Position numbers and translations under genes: made by a program. DNA of 64,000 nucleotides from assembly GCA_038230835.1 (NCBI GenBank), contig JBBRMM010000012.1, forward strand, positions 1-64,000, written 5' to 3'. Source of the stretch: DASUHT01 sp038230835. Lineage in GTDB: Bacteria > Actinomycetota > Thermoleophilia > Gaiellales > JAICJC01. The notes beneath the pieces were generated by a model that saw nothing but the letters and a program-made list of their open reading frames with translations, searched no databases and was not told where the DNA came from. Shown one piece after another: positions 48,690-58,133 of this stretch (position 1 is the first letter of the stretch; each line of letters starts with the position of its first letter).

Positions 48690-49318
48690 GTACCCGGTGG
48701 GCACGGGTCTGGTTCGGGTCGACGGCCGCCGCAGTGTGCGCGGGACTGGTGGTGCAGATCCTGGTGGTCGCGACGGCCGGCCAGTCGCGCTGGGCGTCCG
48801 TCCCGGCCCGGATCTTCAACGTCTTCTGCTACTTCACCATCCAGTCGAACGTGATCGTGGGCGTGACATGCCTGCTCCTCGCACTGCGGCTCGACCGCCG
48901 CACGACGGTGTTCCGCGTCGCTCGGCTGATCGGACTCGTCGGCATTACGATCACCGGCATCGTCTACCACGTGGCGATAGCGCACTTGGTCGAGTTCGAC
49001 AGTTGGGCGCTCGTCGCCGACCAGCTGACCCACACCGTCGTTCCGGTCGCGACAGTGGTCGGGTGGCTGGTGTTCGGGCCTCGAGGGCACACCTCGTGGC
49101 GGGTCGCGTGGTTTGTGCTGGCGTACCCGATCGCCTACGTAACATTCACGCTGATCCGAGGTCGAATCGTCACCTTCTACCCGTACCACTTCATCGACGT
49201 AACCACACTCGGCTACGGCAAGGTTGCAGCCAACTCCGTCTGGATCGCGCTGCTCTTCCTCGCCTTCACAGCCGGCTACCACGTCCTCGACGAACGGTTG
49301 GGCCGAGCCGATACTTGA
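48686..49318 (+). CDS. Pr6Pr-family six-span membrane protein
   Basis: 210 residues from GTG 48686 (GTGA overlap with the GNAT gene). Six hydrophobic spans can be counted. FNVFCYFTIQSNVIVGVTCL is the most characteristic segment, followed by LIGLVGITITGIVYHVAIAH, DQLTHTVVPVATVVGWLVFG, WRVAWFVLAYPIAYVTFTLI and HFIDVTTLGYGKVAANSVWI. The FTxQSNxxV and H.V.P motifs match the Pr6Pr membrane family (AIG1/FAR-17a-like hydrolases use a Thr-His pair). The biochemical role is unknown; hydrolysis of fatty-acid esters is one possibility. Confidence 0.8.
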   Translation: MSTRWARVWFGSTAAAVCAGLVVQILVVATAGQSRWASVPARIFNVFCYFTIQSNVIVGVTCLLLALRLDRRTTVFRVARLIGLVGITITGIVYHVAIAHLVEFDSWALVADQLTHTVVPVATVVGWLVFGPRGHTSWRVAWFVLAYPIAYVTFTLIRGRIVTFYPYHFIDVTTLGYGKVAANSVWIALLFLAFTAGYHVLDERLGRADT

Positions 49319-49354
49319 CCTCCGTAACCGGACAACCTAGACTCACTTGCTGCA

Positions 49355-50362
49355 ATGTCTGCACACTCCAGGACACCGGTTGCCGCGGCGCTGGCCATCG
49401 CGTTCTGGGCGCTCTCTTCGGGATCGGCACTCGCGGGGGAGGTGACCTCCGAAGGCGGGGGCAGCGCGATGTCGTTCATCGCGACTCCGGGCGAGACGAA
49501 CCACGTCACGCTGAGCGCGGGCCAGCCAGGCACGCTGGTGCTCGCGGATACCGGAGCTCCGCTGATCGCCGGCCCAGGGTGTGTCGCGCTGGACGCGCAC
49601 ACGGCCCAGTGCGCGGCCGCGACGGACGTCAAGATCTCCCTGGGCAACGGCAACGACTCGGCGACGAGCCTGCTGACCGACCCGAGCATTGCCACCGACC
49701 TGGACGGCGGTCCAGGAGATGACCGGCTGACGGGCGGCGCGGGGGCGGACGGTCTGCACGGCGGCCCGGGGGCCGACGTGATGCACGGCGGGGCCGGAAC
49801 CGACAACGTTCTCTACACCGACTCGACGGTGGGTGTGAGCGTCACCATGGACGGGGTCGCCAACGACGGCGCGCGCGGCGAGGCCGACAACGTCGGTGGG
49901 GACATCGAGAACCTTTACGGCGGCAGCTCCGCCGACACCCTCGTAGCCAACGCCGGCAACAACACGTTTTATGGCAACGGCGGCGCAGACACGATGGACG
50001 GCAAGGGCGGCCGCGACACCTTCTTCATCCAAGGTGCCGACGTGATCAGCGGTGGCCCCGGGTTCGACGTGGTCGACTACTTCGGCTCGATGAACTGGGA
50101 CGTCAGCCTCGACGGTGTCGCGAACGACGGCACGTCCGGCGAACACGCGAACGTCGCCGGCGACATCGAGCAGCTCCAGGGCGGATCCGGCAACGACACG
50201 CTGATCGGCGACTCCAAGGCCAATATCCTGCTGGGGATGGGCGGCAGCGACGTGCTCGAAGGGCTGGGGGGCAACGACTCGCTGACCGGCGGCGGCGGCA
50301 ACGACACCTGCGACGGCGGCGCCGGCACCGACACCTACACGACCTGCGAGACCATCTCCTGA
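49355..50362 (+). CDS. Secreted RTX-type calcium-binding repeat protein
   Basis: 335 residues with a Sec signal peptide (AALAIAFWALSSGSALAGEV). Residues 28-110 are a beta-domain with two Cys. From about 110 on, blocks of the nonapeptide GGxGxDxLx occur: GGPGDDRLTGGAGADGLHGG, GNGGADTMDGKGGRDTFF, and LEGLGGNDSLTGGGGNDTCD. Each binds Ca2+ to form a parallel beta-roll. Two longer inserts (VSVTMDGVANDGARGEADNV and VSLDGVANDGTSGEHANVAG) repeat about 98 residues apart. It lacks the C-terminal type I secretion signal context and uses Sec instead. Probably extracellular. Confidence 0.85.
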   Translation: MSAHSRTPVAAALAIAFWALSSGSALAGEVTSEGGGSAMSFIATPGETNHVTLSAGQPGTLVLADTGAPLIAGPGCVALDAHTAQCAAATDVKISLGNGNDSATSLLTDPSIATDLDGGPGDDRLTGGAGADGLHGGPGADVMHGGAGTDNVLYTDSTVGVSVTMDGVANDGARGEADNVGGDIENLYGGSSADTLVANAGNNTFYGNGGADTMDGKGGRDTFFIQGADVISGGPGFDVVDYFGSMNWDVSLDGVANDGTSGEHANVAGDIEQLQGGSGNDTLIGDSKANILLGMGGSDVLEGLGGNDSLTGGGGNDTCDGGAGTDTYTTCETIS

Positions 50363-50416
50363 TCCGGATTCGTGCGGTCGGATGTGGGACAGTAGAGCGG
50401 TGAGACGAGCACGTCG

Positions 50417-52048
50417 GTGATGGTGACGGTCGAGAGTCTTGGGCCTGCGGAGGTCGATCCGCGGGCGCAGCAGCACATCGTGCCGATGCGCGACGGCGCC
50501 TCTCTGGCCATCGACGTCTACCTGCCCGCCGGGCCGGGGCCGTGGCCGTCCGTGCTCGTGCGGCTGCCGTACGACAAGAACGGTCGCTACTGCTGGATGC
50601 CGTTCATCGCCCGCCACTTCACCACCCGCGGGTACGCCTTCCTGCCCCAGGACGTGCGTGGCAAGTTCCGCTCCACGGGCGAGACGAACGCCTTCGTGCA
50701 CGAGATCGCCGACGGCTATGACACCATCGAGTGGATCACCAACCAGCCGTGGGCCGACGGGGCGGTGGGGATGTGGGGCGACTCGTACTACGGGTTCACC
50801 CAGTGGGCCGCGGTCGCCTCGGGCCACCCCGCCCTGCGGGCGATCGTGCCGCGCGTGACGGTGGCCGACCTGTTCACCTGGCTGGACGGCGTGACGCCCC
50901 TGTACGGCGCCCACTACCTGGCCGAGTTCTGGACGGACGAGCGGACGCACCACTGGACGCCGGACTGGACACACCGCCCGCTGAGCGAGGTGTTCGACAG
51001 CGGATTCGACGCGATCGGCGCCCGGTCGACGGCGTTCGACCGACTGCTGGCGGAGGCGCACGGGCAGGCGCCTGTCGACCTCTATGCCGGCGGCCACCCG
51101 TTCGACCGGCTGCGTATCCCGACCCTGCACGGCGTCGGCTGGTTCGACAACATCACGCCACCCCACATGCTCGACTACGAGCGCCTGATCAGTGATCCGG
51201 CGACCGCGCCGTACCAGTATCTGCACGCCGGCTCGACCGACCACGAGAACTATCAGTTCGAGGCGGTGCCGATCCCCGAGTCGTCCGACCACGACAAGCA
51301 CGACGACGCCCTCGAGCTGATGCTGCCCCGCTACATCGCACCTGCGCTCGACTTCTTCGACGCCTTTCTCGGTGGACGAACCGATCCCGAGTCGGTGCCA
51401 CGTGTCCACTGGCACCTGGGAAACGACGGCTGGTACACGTCCCAGAGCTGGCCGCCGCCCGGCGCCACCGAGCGCAGGCTCTACCTGTGCGACACCGGTT
51501 CGCTCGAAACCCAGCCGACGGCTGACGGCCAGGTCGGCTGGGCCCACGATCCGGAGAACCTCGTGCCGTCGACGATCGAGAACCCGTTTGCATTCCTCTA
51601 CGAGTACCCCGACGAAACCGAGGTCGCAACGCGGCCCGATGTGGTCGTCTTCACCGGCGAACCGCTGACCAAGCCGCTGACGCTGACCGGCCGCGTGGTC
51701 GCCCATCTGTCGGTGGGGAGCGACGGGCCGTCGATGTACCTGCACGTGAAGCTGGTGGATGTGACACCCGACGGCGGCGCCCACGCGCTGCTGTACGGCC
51801 AGCTGGCCGTCGACGATCCCGGTGACGGGGTGTGGGCGGAGGTGAACCTCGGGCACACGGGCCACCGGCTGATGCCGGGCCACCGACTTCGCCTGCAGGT
51901 CGCGTCGAGCGACTTCCCGCTGTACCTGCCGCATCCGGGCACGGCCGAGAGCCCGTGGTACGCGGTGAACACGATGATCAACCACCAGCGGGTGTTCACC
52001 GGCGGATCGAGGCCATCGCACCTGAGCTTGACGGTGCTCGAGCCGTGA
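50417..52048 (+). CDS. CocE/NonD-type acyl hydrolase (X-Pro dipeptidyl-peptidase fold)
   Basis: 543 residues from GTG 50417; ATG 50420 is equally possible. The catalytic alpha/beta domain has MRDGASLAIDVYLPAGPGPW, QDVRGKFRSTGET and the nucleophile elbow MWGDSYYGFTQWAAVASGHP (GxSxxG). The acid and His lie around RIPTLHGVGWFDN and AGSTDHENYQ. A C-terminal jelly roll (residues about 360-543, LTLTGRVVAHLSVGSDGPSM and MPGHRLRLQVASSDFPLYLP) completes the cocaine-esterase-like layout. There is no signal peptide. The substrate could be an ester, amide or beta-lactam-like acyl compound. Confidence 0.87.
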   Translation: MMVTVESLGPAEVDPRAQQHIVPMRDGASLAIDVYLPAGPGPWPSVLVRLPYDKNGRYCWMPFIARHFTTRGYAFLPQDVRGKFRSTGETNAFVHEIADGYDTIEWITNQPWADGAVGMWGDSYYGFTQWAAVASGHPALRAIVPRVTVADLFTWLDGVTPLYGAHYLAEFWTDERTHHWTPDWTHRPLSEVFDSGFDAIGARSTAFDRLLAEAHGQAPVDLYAGGHPFDRLRIPTLHGVGWFDNITPPHMLDYERLISDPATAPYQYLHAGSTDHENYQFEAVPIPESSDHDKHDDALELMLPRYIAPALDFFDAFLGGRTDPESVPRVHWHLGNDGWYTSQSWPPPGATERRLYLCDTGSLETQPTADGQVGWAHDPENLVPSTIENPFAFLYEYPDETEVATRPDVVVFTGEPLTKPLTLTGRVVAHLSVGSDGPSMYLHVKLVDVTPDGGAHALLYGQLAVDDPGDGVWAEVNLGHTGHRLMPGHRLRLQVASSDFPLYLPHPGTAESPWYAVNTMINHQRVFTGGSRPSHLSLTVLEP

Positions 52049-52146
52049 CCGATTGCGTGTGATCCCGGTCCGCGCCAGATGCTCGCGATCGCCCATGAGG
52101 CGCGACGGTTCGAGTCGATCTCCCGACTGAGCGGGATGGCCGCTCG

Positions 52147-52989
52147 CTAGCCGTAGCGCTGGACGAAGGCGAGCGCGGTGTCGGCGACCTCGCGCCAACC
52201 GCTGTCGATGGTGAGGGCGTGCCCGCGGTTGGGAATCTCGATGATCTCCGTGACGCCGCTGTTGCGCTTCTGGCGCTTGTAGGAGGCGTTCGCGATCGCC
52301 CACGGCACCGTATGATCCTTCTCGCCGGAGATGATGAGGAGCGGGCCCCGATCGGGATTCTTGCTGTTCACCTTCGCCTCGGTCCAGGGGTTCAGGTTGG
52401 CCGTCGCTGCCTGGAACAGCGGGGCGCCCGATGCCGGAACCGCGAACGTGTCGTACAACTCTTTCGCCTCGCCCTCGCTCACGGCGTTGGCGAAGCCGAA
52501 GCGGAACTGCTCGTAGGTGAGCGGAACGGCACGGTTGCGGTTGGCAGGATTACCGAGCACCGGAGCCGACGACTTGAGGGCCGAGATCGGCAGCGGCAGC
52601 ACCCCACGAAACGGTGCCGGGTCGATCGCAACCGTGGCCTTGACGAGCCCGCGCCCAGCGAGGATCTGGGCGAGCAGGCCGCCGAAGGAATGGCCGATCA
52701 CCGCCGGTTTCTTGGTCAGCTTGCCGATCAGGTCGCCGAAGTGATCCGCGACCTGCCTCACTGTCTTGTGAGCGAACACCTCCGGGTGCTGATTCGCCTC
52801 GACGACGGTCTCAGGATCGTCGGGCCAGCCGGGTGTGAGCGCGGTGTAGCCGGCCTCCTCGAAGGCCGTGGCCCACCGCTCCCAGCTGCTCGGGAGCAGC
52901 CACAGGCCGTGGATGAACACCACGGGCGCCAGCCCTGACGAGTTCGCCCGATCGATCTGGAGCTCTTCGTGGTCGGTGACCGTTGACAT
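52147..52989 (-). CDS. Alpha/beta hydrolase
   Basis: 280 residues from ATG 52989 (GGAGGG upstream). PVVFIHGLWLLPSSWERWAT carries the oxyanion HG motif, PAVIGHSFGGLLAQILAGRG the nucleophile Ser (GHSFGG), LLIISGEKDHTVPW the acid Asp, and EIPNRGHALTIDSGW the catalytic His. The layout suits small esterases and non-haem haloperoxidase-like enzymes. It is divergent from the DDAH-like gene; the 122-bp gap holds both promoters. Confidence 0.88.
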   Translation of the reverse strand: MSTVTDHEELQIDRANSSGLAPVVFIHGLWLLPSSWERWATAFEEAGYTALTPGWPDDPETVVEANQHPEVFAHKTVRQVADHFGDLIGKLTKKPAVIGHSFGGLLAQILAGRGLVKATVAIDPAPFRGVLPLPISALKSSAPVLGNPANRNRAVPLTYEQFRFGFANAVSEGEAKELYDTFAVPASGAPLFQAATANLNPWTEAKVNSKNPDRGPLLIISGEKDHTVPWAIANASYKRQKRNSGVTEIIEIPNRGHALTIDSGWREVADTALAFVQRYG

Positions 52990-53111
52990 GCCGTCCCTCC
53001 GTACTGGGGTGTCCACGCGATCGTTCGCGAGCGACCTCGCACCGCTGCCGCATCGCGCAGTTTACCCTCGTCGATCCGCGCACCGGCTGCCGTGTGTGGG
53101 ACACTCGGTCG

Positions 53112-54113
53112 GTGAGCGACGGGTACCCGTACGGTGACGGATATGCGGTCTCGCTGTGCCCCGCACAGCCCGATCCAGCGTTCGAGAGCTCCCAGCAACA
53201 GCTCCTCGTGTGGGGCGCCGAGTGGGGCGCCCACGACGAAGTGGGACGCCTGCGCCGGGTGCTCGTGCGAGCCCCGGCAGACGAGTACCGACGCGTCCGA
53301 GCGGAGTGCTGGAACGAGCGTGCGCAGGCGCTCGTCGACCCTGACGGAGGCTGGTACTGGGAGTCCCGCGAGGCGCCGGACATCGACGTCGTCCGCGGCC
53401 AGCACGCCGGGCTGGTGGCGACTCTGGTGGCCGCGGGCATCGACGTCGTGCACGTCTCCGGGCCCGCGCCACCCCACCTATCGCGGCCGATCTATACGCG
53501 CGACCCGCTGTGCACCGTGCCCGGCGGGGCGATCATCGGCCGGATGGCGCCCGCCATGCGTCGTGGTGAAGAGGGCATGGTGGCCCGGGCGGTCGCCGGA
53601 CTCGGCATGCCGATCCTGCGCACGATCCACGGCACCGGCCTCCTGGAGGGCGGCAGCTTCGTCAAGCTCACGCCGCGGCTCGCGGCCTACGGCACCTCGA
53701 TCCGGTGCAACGAGGAAGGCGCCCGGCAACTGCGCGAGGTGCTCGACGTGCTGGGGATCGAGCTGCTGGTGCTGCCGATGGGGGGCTGGTCGATCCACAT
53801 CGACGGCCACATCGGCATGGTCGACGTGGACAAGGCGCTGGTCGACGTCGCCGGACTGCCGTACTGGTTCCTCGAGCGTCTGCGTGCTGAGGGAATCGAC
53901 GCGATCCCGTGTCCCGGCGGCGAGGAGTGGGCCATCAACTCGCTGACGCTGAGACCGGGCCGGGTGCTGATGTGCGACGGCTACCCCCGGGCACGCGAGG
54001 CGCTCGAACGGCGAGGCGTCGAGGTGGTGACGATCCCCTATGCGGAGATCCAAAAGGGCGGCGGCGGCATCCACTGCTCGACGATGGAACTGGTGCGCGA
54101 GCCGGCTGCATGA
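53112..54113 (+). CDS. Amidinotransferase-fold hydrolase (DDAH/arginine deiminase-like)
   Basis: 333 residues from GTG 53112. Guanidino-modifying fold: WGAEWGAHDEVGRLRRVLVR, YTRDPLCTVPGGAIIG (substrate Asp), GTGLLEGGSFVKLTPRLAAY (catalytic Glu region), GWSIHIDGHIGMVDVD (catalytic His) and the nucleophilic Cys in GGGGIHCSTMELVREP. These residues are in the order seen in dimethylarginine dimethylaminohydrolase and arginine deiminase. The product is probably a citrulline-type ureido compound plus an amine. The exact substrate (arginine, methylarginine, agmatine) is not decided by sequence alone. Confidence 0.87.
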   Translation: MSDGYPYGDGYAVSLCPAQPDPAFESSQQQLLVWGAEWGAHDEVGRLRRVLVRAPADEYRRVRAECWNERAQALVDPDGGWYWESREAPDIDVVRGQHAGLVATLVAAGIDVVHVSGPAPPHLSRPIYTRDPLCTVPGGAIIGRMAPAMRRGEEGMVARAVAGLGMPILRTIHGTGLLEGGSFVKLTPRLAAYGTSIRCNEEGARQLREVLDVLGIELLVLPMGGWSIHIDGHIGMVDVDKALVDVAGLPYWFLERLRAEGIDAIPCPGGEEWAINSLTLRPGRVLMCDGYPRAREALERRGVEVVTIPYAEIQKGGGGIHCSTMELVREPAA

Positions 54114-54216
54114 CTCTCGGCAAACTCCCAGCCCGCTGAACGAACGCTCTCAAGCGCGACGTTGATCCTTCCCTTGACCGCCTCGCACGAGGCACCTCAA
54201 CCGGAAGGAGATACCG

Positions 54217-54636
54217 ATGTCCACATCACGTCCGCGAGCCTGGGTGACCACGCTCGCCGTCGCAGCCGCCGTCACGGTCGGCGCGGCCGGAATCGCCAGC
54301 GCGGCATCGCATACCTCGTCCTCGAAGTCCACCTCCAGCTCGACGTCGACATCGCGGCCGATGAACGGCACCGCCACGTTCGCCCAGAACCCGGCCCGGG
54401 TGACACACGGCCCGGGTGAGGCGTTGCTCACGGGGACGACGGCGTCCAGGGCGCGCGCCGCGGCGCTGGCGGCCGTCCCCGGGGCGACCGTGATCCGCGT
54501 CGAGACCGACTCGGCGGGCGCAGCCTACGAGGCGCACCTGACCAAGGCCGACGGCAGTCAGGTCACGGTCAAGCTCGACAGCGCGTTCCAGGTCACCTCG
54601 ACCCAAAACGGCTTCGGGAATCCTCCCAGCCACTAG
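54217..54636 (+). CDS. Small secreted protein, PepSY-like
   Basis: 139 residues, with a strong AAGGAGATACC site before ATG 54217. A Sec signal peptide (AWVTTLAVAAAVTVGAAGIA then SAA) is followed by a Ser/Thr linker (residues 31-48). The C-terminal domain (TASRARAAALAAVPGATVIR then VETDSAGAAYEAHLTKADGS and QVTVKLDSAFQVT) has the helix-then-beta-hairpin pattern of PepSY domains. The role may be protease inhibition or wall-associated sensing. Its TAG stop is part of the CTAG end of the MITE-like palindrome. Confidence 0.75.
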   Translation: MSTSRPRAWVTTLAVAAAVTVGAAGIASAASHTSSSKSTSSSTSTSRPMNGTATFAQNPARVTHGPGEALLTGTTASRARAAALAAVPGATVIRVETDSAGAAYEAHLTKADGSQVTVKLDSAFQVTSTQNGFGNPPSH

Positions 54637-54797
54637 TGCTCCGTTCCGGAAGTCGTGTGATGAATGGGCGACCGAAAACCGAGCATCGCCAGGACGCAGG
54701 GAGCGTCGATAGTGGTGCTATCGACGCGACCGAGGACGCCGCGAGGCGACGGTTTGCAGCCGCCCAGGCGTGCAAGACTTTCGGTACGGAGCACTAG
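54633..54797. repeat. MITE-like palindromic element with CTAG ends
   Basis: The 165-bp stretch starts CTAGTGCTCCGTTCCGGAAG and ends with the imperfect inverse of the same sequence (ACTTTCGGTACGGAGCACTAG region, 54777-54797). The two ends match at 17 of about 20 positions inside flanking CTAG. The whole element is an imperfect palindrome centred on a perfect 10-bp stem, GCGTCGATAG (54703-54712) and CTATCGACGC (54718-54727). It contains no coding sequence. The left CTAG supplies the stop codon of the PepSY-like gene. CTAG at both ends suggests target specificity or duplication typical of some IS-derived MITEs. Confidence 0.8.
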
Positions 54798-54981
54798 CCA
54801 CCGCATCGGGCCTGGCTCGGAAAATCGCCCGAGCCGGGCCGGTGGTGCCTGACGTGCGAACATCGGTGCGACGGACGCTGTGCTACGTTGTCAAACGGTT
54901 TGGCCACACCGAGCTGGGTCATGCTTCGTGGCCAGGGCTGAGCACCATGGGTTGTCGACAGCGGGGGCGTAGGGCATCACC
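54798..54981. other. Intergenic region after the MITE-like element
   Basis: A strong hairpin occupies 54798-54845 (CCACCG/CGGTGG, GGCC/GGCC, GGCTCGG/CCGAGCC around AAAATCGC), followed by GGTGCCTGAC at 54844, a 10-bp match to the REP-like repeat. The remainder to 54981 should hold the promoter of the kinase gene; I see no convincing boxes. Confidence 0.45.
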
Positions 54982-56136
54982 GTGAGGTCGAGGTCGCCAG
55001 AACGAGTCCTGGAGGGCGAGTTCGAGCAGCTGCTCGAACTCGCGCCGGACGCGATGGTCGGCGTCGACCGCGAGGGCGTGATCGTGCTCGTCAACCGCCA
55101 GACGCAGCGGGTCTTCGGCTACTCGCGCGAGGAACTGCTCGGAGAGCAGGTGGACATGCTTGTCCCGGAGCGCTTCCACCGCACCCACCAACGCCACCGA
55201 CGGCGCTACTTCGACGACCCTCACACGCGCCCGATGGGCGGAGCGAGTCCGCTCTTTGGGCTGCGCAAGGACGGCTCGGAGTTCCCTGCCGAGATCAGCC
55301 TGTCCAGCATCAAGACCGAGGCCGGCACGCTGGCCGTCACCGCGATCCGCGACGTCACCGAGCGACTGGTGGCCGAGTCGATCGCAAATGCTGAGACGCA
55401 CAGGCGTGCAATCGTGGCCGCGATGCTCCGCGCGGAGCAGGCCGAACGGGCACGGATCGCAACTGCGCTGCACGACGACACCGTGCAGGTGATGACTGCG
55501 TCGCTGATATCGCTCGACCGCGCGTGCAAGGCTCTTGGCAGCCGGGAGCCGGTTGTCCTCGAGCTGCTCGAGAGCGCTCGCACCTCGATCCGCGACGCGA
55601 CCGAGCGTACGCGGCTGCTGACCTTCGAGCTGCGTCCCGCGGTGCTGCACAACAAGGGTCCGGCGCCGGCGATCACTTCCATGGTCGAGGAGGCCGGTCG
55701 CGAGATCGGCGCGGACGTGACGGTGAAGATGCCCCGCGGACGGTTCGACGCGCCGGTCGAGGAACTGGTGTACCGAACCGTGCAGGAAGCGATCACCAAC
55801 GTCCGTCGACACTCCGGGGCCAGACACATCGCGGTCACCATCGAACGCCGGCGTGGCAGCCTGCACGGGCTGGTCGCCGACGACGGTCGCGGATTCGTGC
55901 CCGCCGAGCCATTCGAGCGCGCGAACCGGCACCTGCACATCGGCATGGAGACCATGATCGAGCGCGTGCGGGTGGTCGGAGGGGAATTGGAGGTCGAGTC
56001 TCATCCCGGCCGGGGTACCCGCATCTCGTTCGACGTGCCGCTCCGACGCCGGCTCGACGCCCCTACTCCAGTCACTCGCCGGAAGCGTGCGGCAGGTAGT
56101 CCGCCAGGTCATACACCTCGTCAGCCTGGCCGCTGA
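54982..56136 (+). CDS. PAS-domain sensor kinase of the HisKA_3 (NarX/DegS) type
   Basis: 384 residues from GTG 54982. Residues about 12-135 are a PAS/PAC domain (FEQLLELAPDAMVGVDREGV to VTAIRDVTERL). The dimerisation/phosphoacceptor motif RIATALHDDTVQVMTASLIS (His near 175) defines HisKA_3. The ATPase lobe has VQEAITNVRRHSGARHIAVT (N box), GLVADDGRGFVP (G1) and HLHIGMETMIERVRVVGGEL (G2). There is no membrane span, so it senses a cytoplasmic cue. No response regulator is adjacent, making it an orphan kinase. Confidence 0.9.
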   Translation: MRSRSPERVLEGEFEQLLELAPDAMVGVDREGVIVLVNRQTQRVFGYSREELLGEQVDMLVPERFHRTHQRHRRRYFDDPHTRPMGGASPLFGLRKDGSEFPAEISLSSIKTEAGTLAVTAIRDVTERLVAESIANAETHRRAIVAAMLRAEQAERARIATALHDDTVQVMTASLISLDRACKALGSREPVVLELLESARTSIRDATERTRLLTFELRPAVLHNKGPAPAITSMVEEAGREIGADVTVKMPRGRFDAPVEELVYRTVQEAITNVRRHSGARHIAVTIERRRGSLHGLVADDGRGFVPAEPFERANRHLHIGMETMIERVRVVGGELEVESHPGRGTRISFDVPLRRRLDAPTPVTRRKRAAGSPPGHTPRQPGR

Positions 56137-56330
56137 GGTCGACAGACCCCGCCGGCGCCTGTCGATGAGAAGACTCGAGCGACATGCTCAGAAACCGGTG
56201 GCCCATTCTCCCGGCGGTGGCGCCCGGGAGAATCTGGCGAACCGGTAAAGGCAACGGATTACGGGTCGATCACTCGGTGGGCGCCGGACGGTCCAGGTGC
56301 GCTCAAACACCACTCGGGGAGAGAAGTGTC

Positions 56331-58060
56331 ATGTCGTTTGCTCGAAATCTGACCGTGCGCACCAAGATCCTGGGCGCGATCGGCGTCGCAGTCCTGACGA
56401 TGTCGGCGGCGGCCGGCATCTCGCTGGTGCGGATCAATTCCGCGTCCCAGACGCTGGCGACCGCAGGCAACCAGGAGGCGACCGCGCTCGCCGCGGCCGT
56501 GCTCCGAACCGATTTCCAGTTCCAGCACCAGAAGCTCAAGGACATTCTGCTGCGCGGCTCCGATCCCGCGTCCTACACCAAGTACACGGGCGAGTTCGGC
56601 GATCAGGGCAAGATCGTCGTCGCGCAGGAGAAGGTGCTGCGCACCGACCTGGCCGAGCTGCACAACTCGTCGTTCGACAAGTACCTGCGCCAGTTCGACG
56701 CCGGCTATGCCAACTATCTGGCAAAGTACACCGCCGCGCTGGCTGTCCTCCACACCCCGCAGGACTACGACTATCAGGCCGGCGACGCGATCATGAAGGG
56801 CCAAGACGGCCCCTCGCAGGACGCGCTCACGGCGCTCGCGACGGGGCTGGACGCGTCGGCAACGGTCGCTCGAGCGCACGGTTCGAGCAGCGTCACCTCC
56901 AGCATCCAGCTGGCGGTGATCGGGTTTGCGCTCGCCGCGCTGCTCGGGCTGGTGGCCGCACTGCTGGTCGCCCGCGACATCCTGCGCCGGATCCAGTCGA
57001 TGATGACCGTGGCCGAGCAGGCCGCAGAGGGTGACCTGACCACCCGCGCGGAGAACACCGGCAACGACGAGCTGGGCCGACTGGGCGCAGGTCTCAACAC
57101 CACGCTCGGCAACCTCGAGGCGCTGATCGCAAGATCAACGCGACCAGCGAGACCCTGACCGCCTCCGCGCAGGAGATGGCCGCCACCTCGCAGGAGGCCG
57201 GACGGGCTGTCTCCGACATCGCCCTCTCAGTGGGCGAGGTGGCCGCGGGATCGAGCCGCCAGGTGGCGATGGTGGCCGATGCCACCGACTCGGTCGCGCA
57301 CGTGACCTCGGCCGTGGCCGAGAGCGCCAAGAGCACCCAGGAAGCTGCCGATGCCGCCGCGACGGCGCGCACGGTTGCCGACGAGGGCGTCGGCGCGGCT
57401 GAGCAGGCAACTGCTGCAATCCGGGCCGTCAGCGAGTCGAGCACCGCGGTCACCGAGGCGATCCGCGAGCTTTCGGGTCGCAGCGAGCAGATCGGCGGCA
57501 TCGTCGGCACCATCACCGAGATGGCCGACCAGACCAACCTGCTGGCGCTCAACGCGGCCATCGAGGCCGCCCGGGCGGGCGAACAGGGCCGTGGCTTCGC
57601 CGTCGTGGCGGAGGAGGTTCGCAAGCTCGCCGAGAAGTCCCAGGAGGCCGCCGCGCTGATCGCCAAGCTGATCGAGGAGATGCAGCGGGAAACGGCACGG
57701 GTGGTCGAGGTGGTCGAGGACGGATCGACGCGCACCGAGGGTGCGGTGGCCATCGTCGAGGGCGCCCGCGAGGCGTTCCTGCAGATCGGTGTATCGGTCG
57801 CCGACATGAGCGCCCGGGTCGAGCAGATCGCCGGCACGTCCCAGCAGATCATGGCCAGCGCGACCATCATGCAGAACGGCATCGGCGAGATCGCCGCCGT
57901 CGCGGAGCAGTCGTCCGCATCGGCCCAGCAGGTTTCGGCATTGACCGAGCAGACGTCCGCGTCGGCTCAGCAGATCGCCGGTTCGGCGGGCGATCTCGCT
58001 GCGGCGGCTGAGGACCTCGGCCGGTTGGTCAACCAGTTCAAGGTGTCGACCCACTCATAG
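56331..58060 (+). pseudogene. Methyl-accepting chemotaxis protein split by a 1-nt frameshift
   Basis: The N-terminal part (from ATG 56331) has a membrane span (TKILGAIGVAVLTMSAAAGI), a helical extracytoplasmic sensor (residues 30-185), a second span (LAVIGFALAALLGLVAALLV) and a HAMP domain (RIQSMMTVAEQAAEGDLTTR). Around 57127-57131 the frame breaks into ARSTRPARP and a stop at 57158. One base later the reading resumes as KINATSETLTASAQEM and continues to 58060 with the full signalling hairpin (IGGIVGTITEMADQTNLLAL then NAAIEAARAGEQGRGFAVVA). A missing G (ATCGCAAG for ATCGGCAAG) explains it. The intact receptor would have 576 residues. Whether it is a pseudogene or a sequencing error is unresolved. 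Confidence 0.85.
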
Positions 58061-58133
58061 CCGTGCGTTGGGGGCGGGCCGAGACGTCCGCCCCCACGCT
58101 CCCATCGCAAGCCACGGAGTTCCAGGAGACCAG

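Noticed and set aside
46486..49318. Lanthipeptide biosynthetic gene cluster
   Set aside because: Only a LanC-like protein is present; no precursor, dehydratase, protease or ABC transporter could be found.
54844..54853. Fifth copy of the GGTGCCTGAC repeat
   Set aside because: Only the first 10 bp match and the TCACC end is missing; too short to exclude chance.
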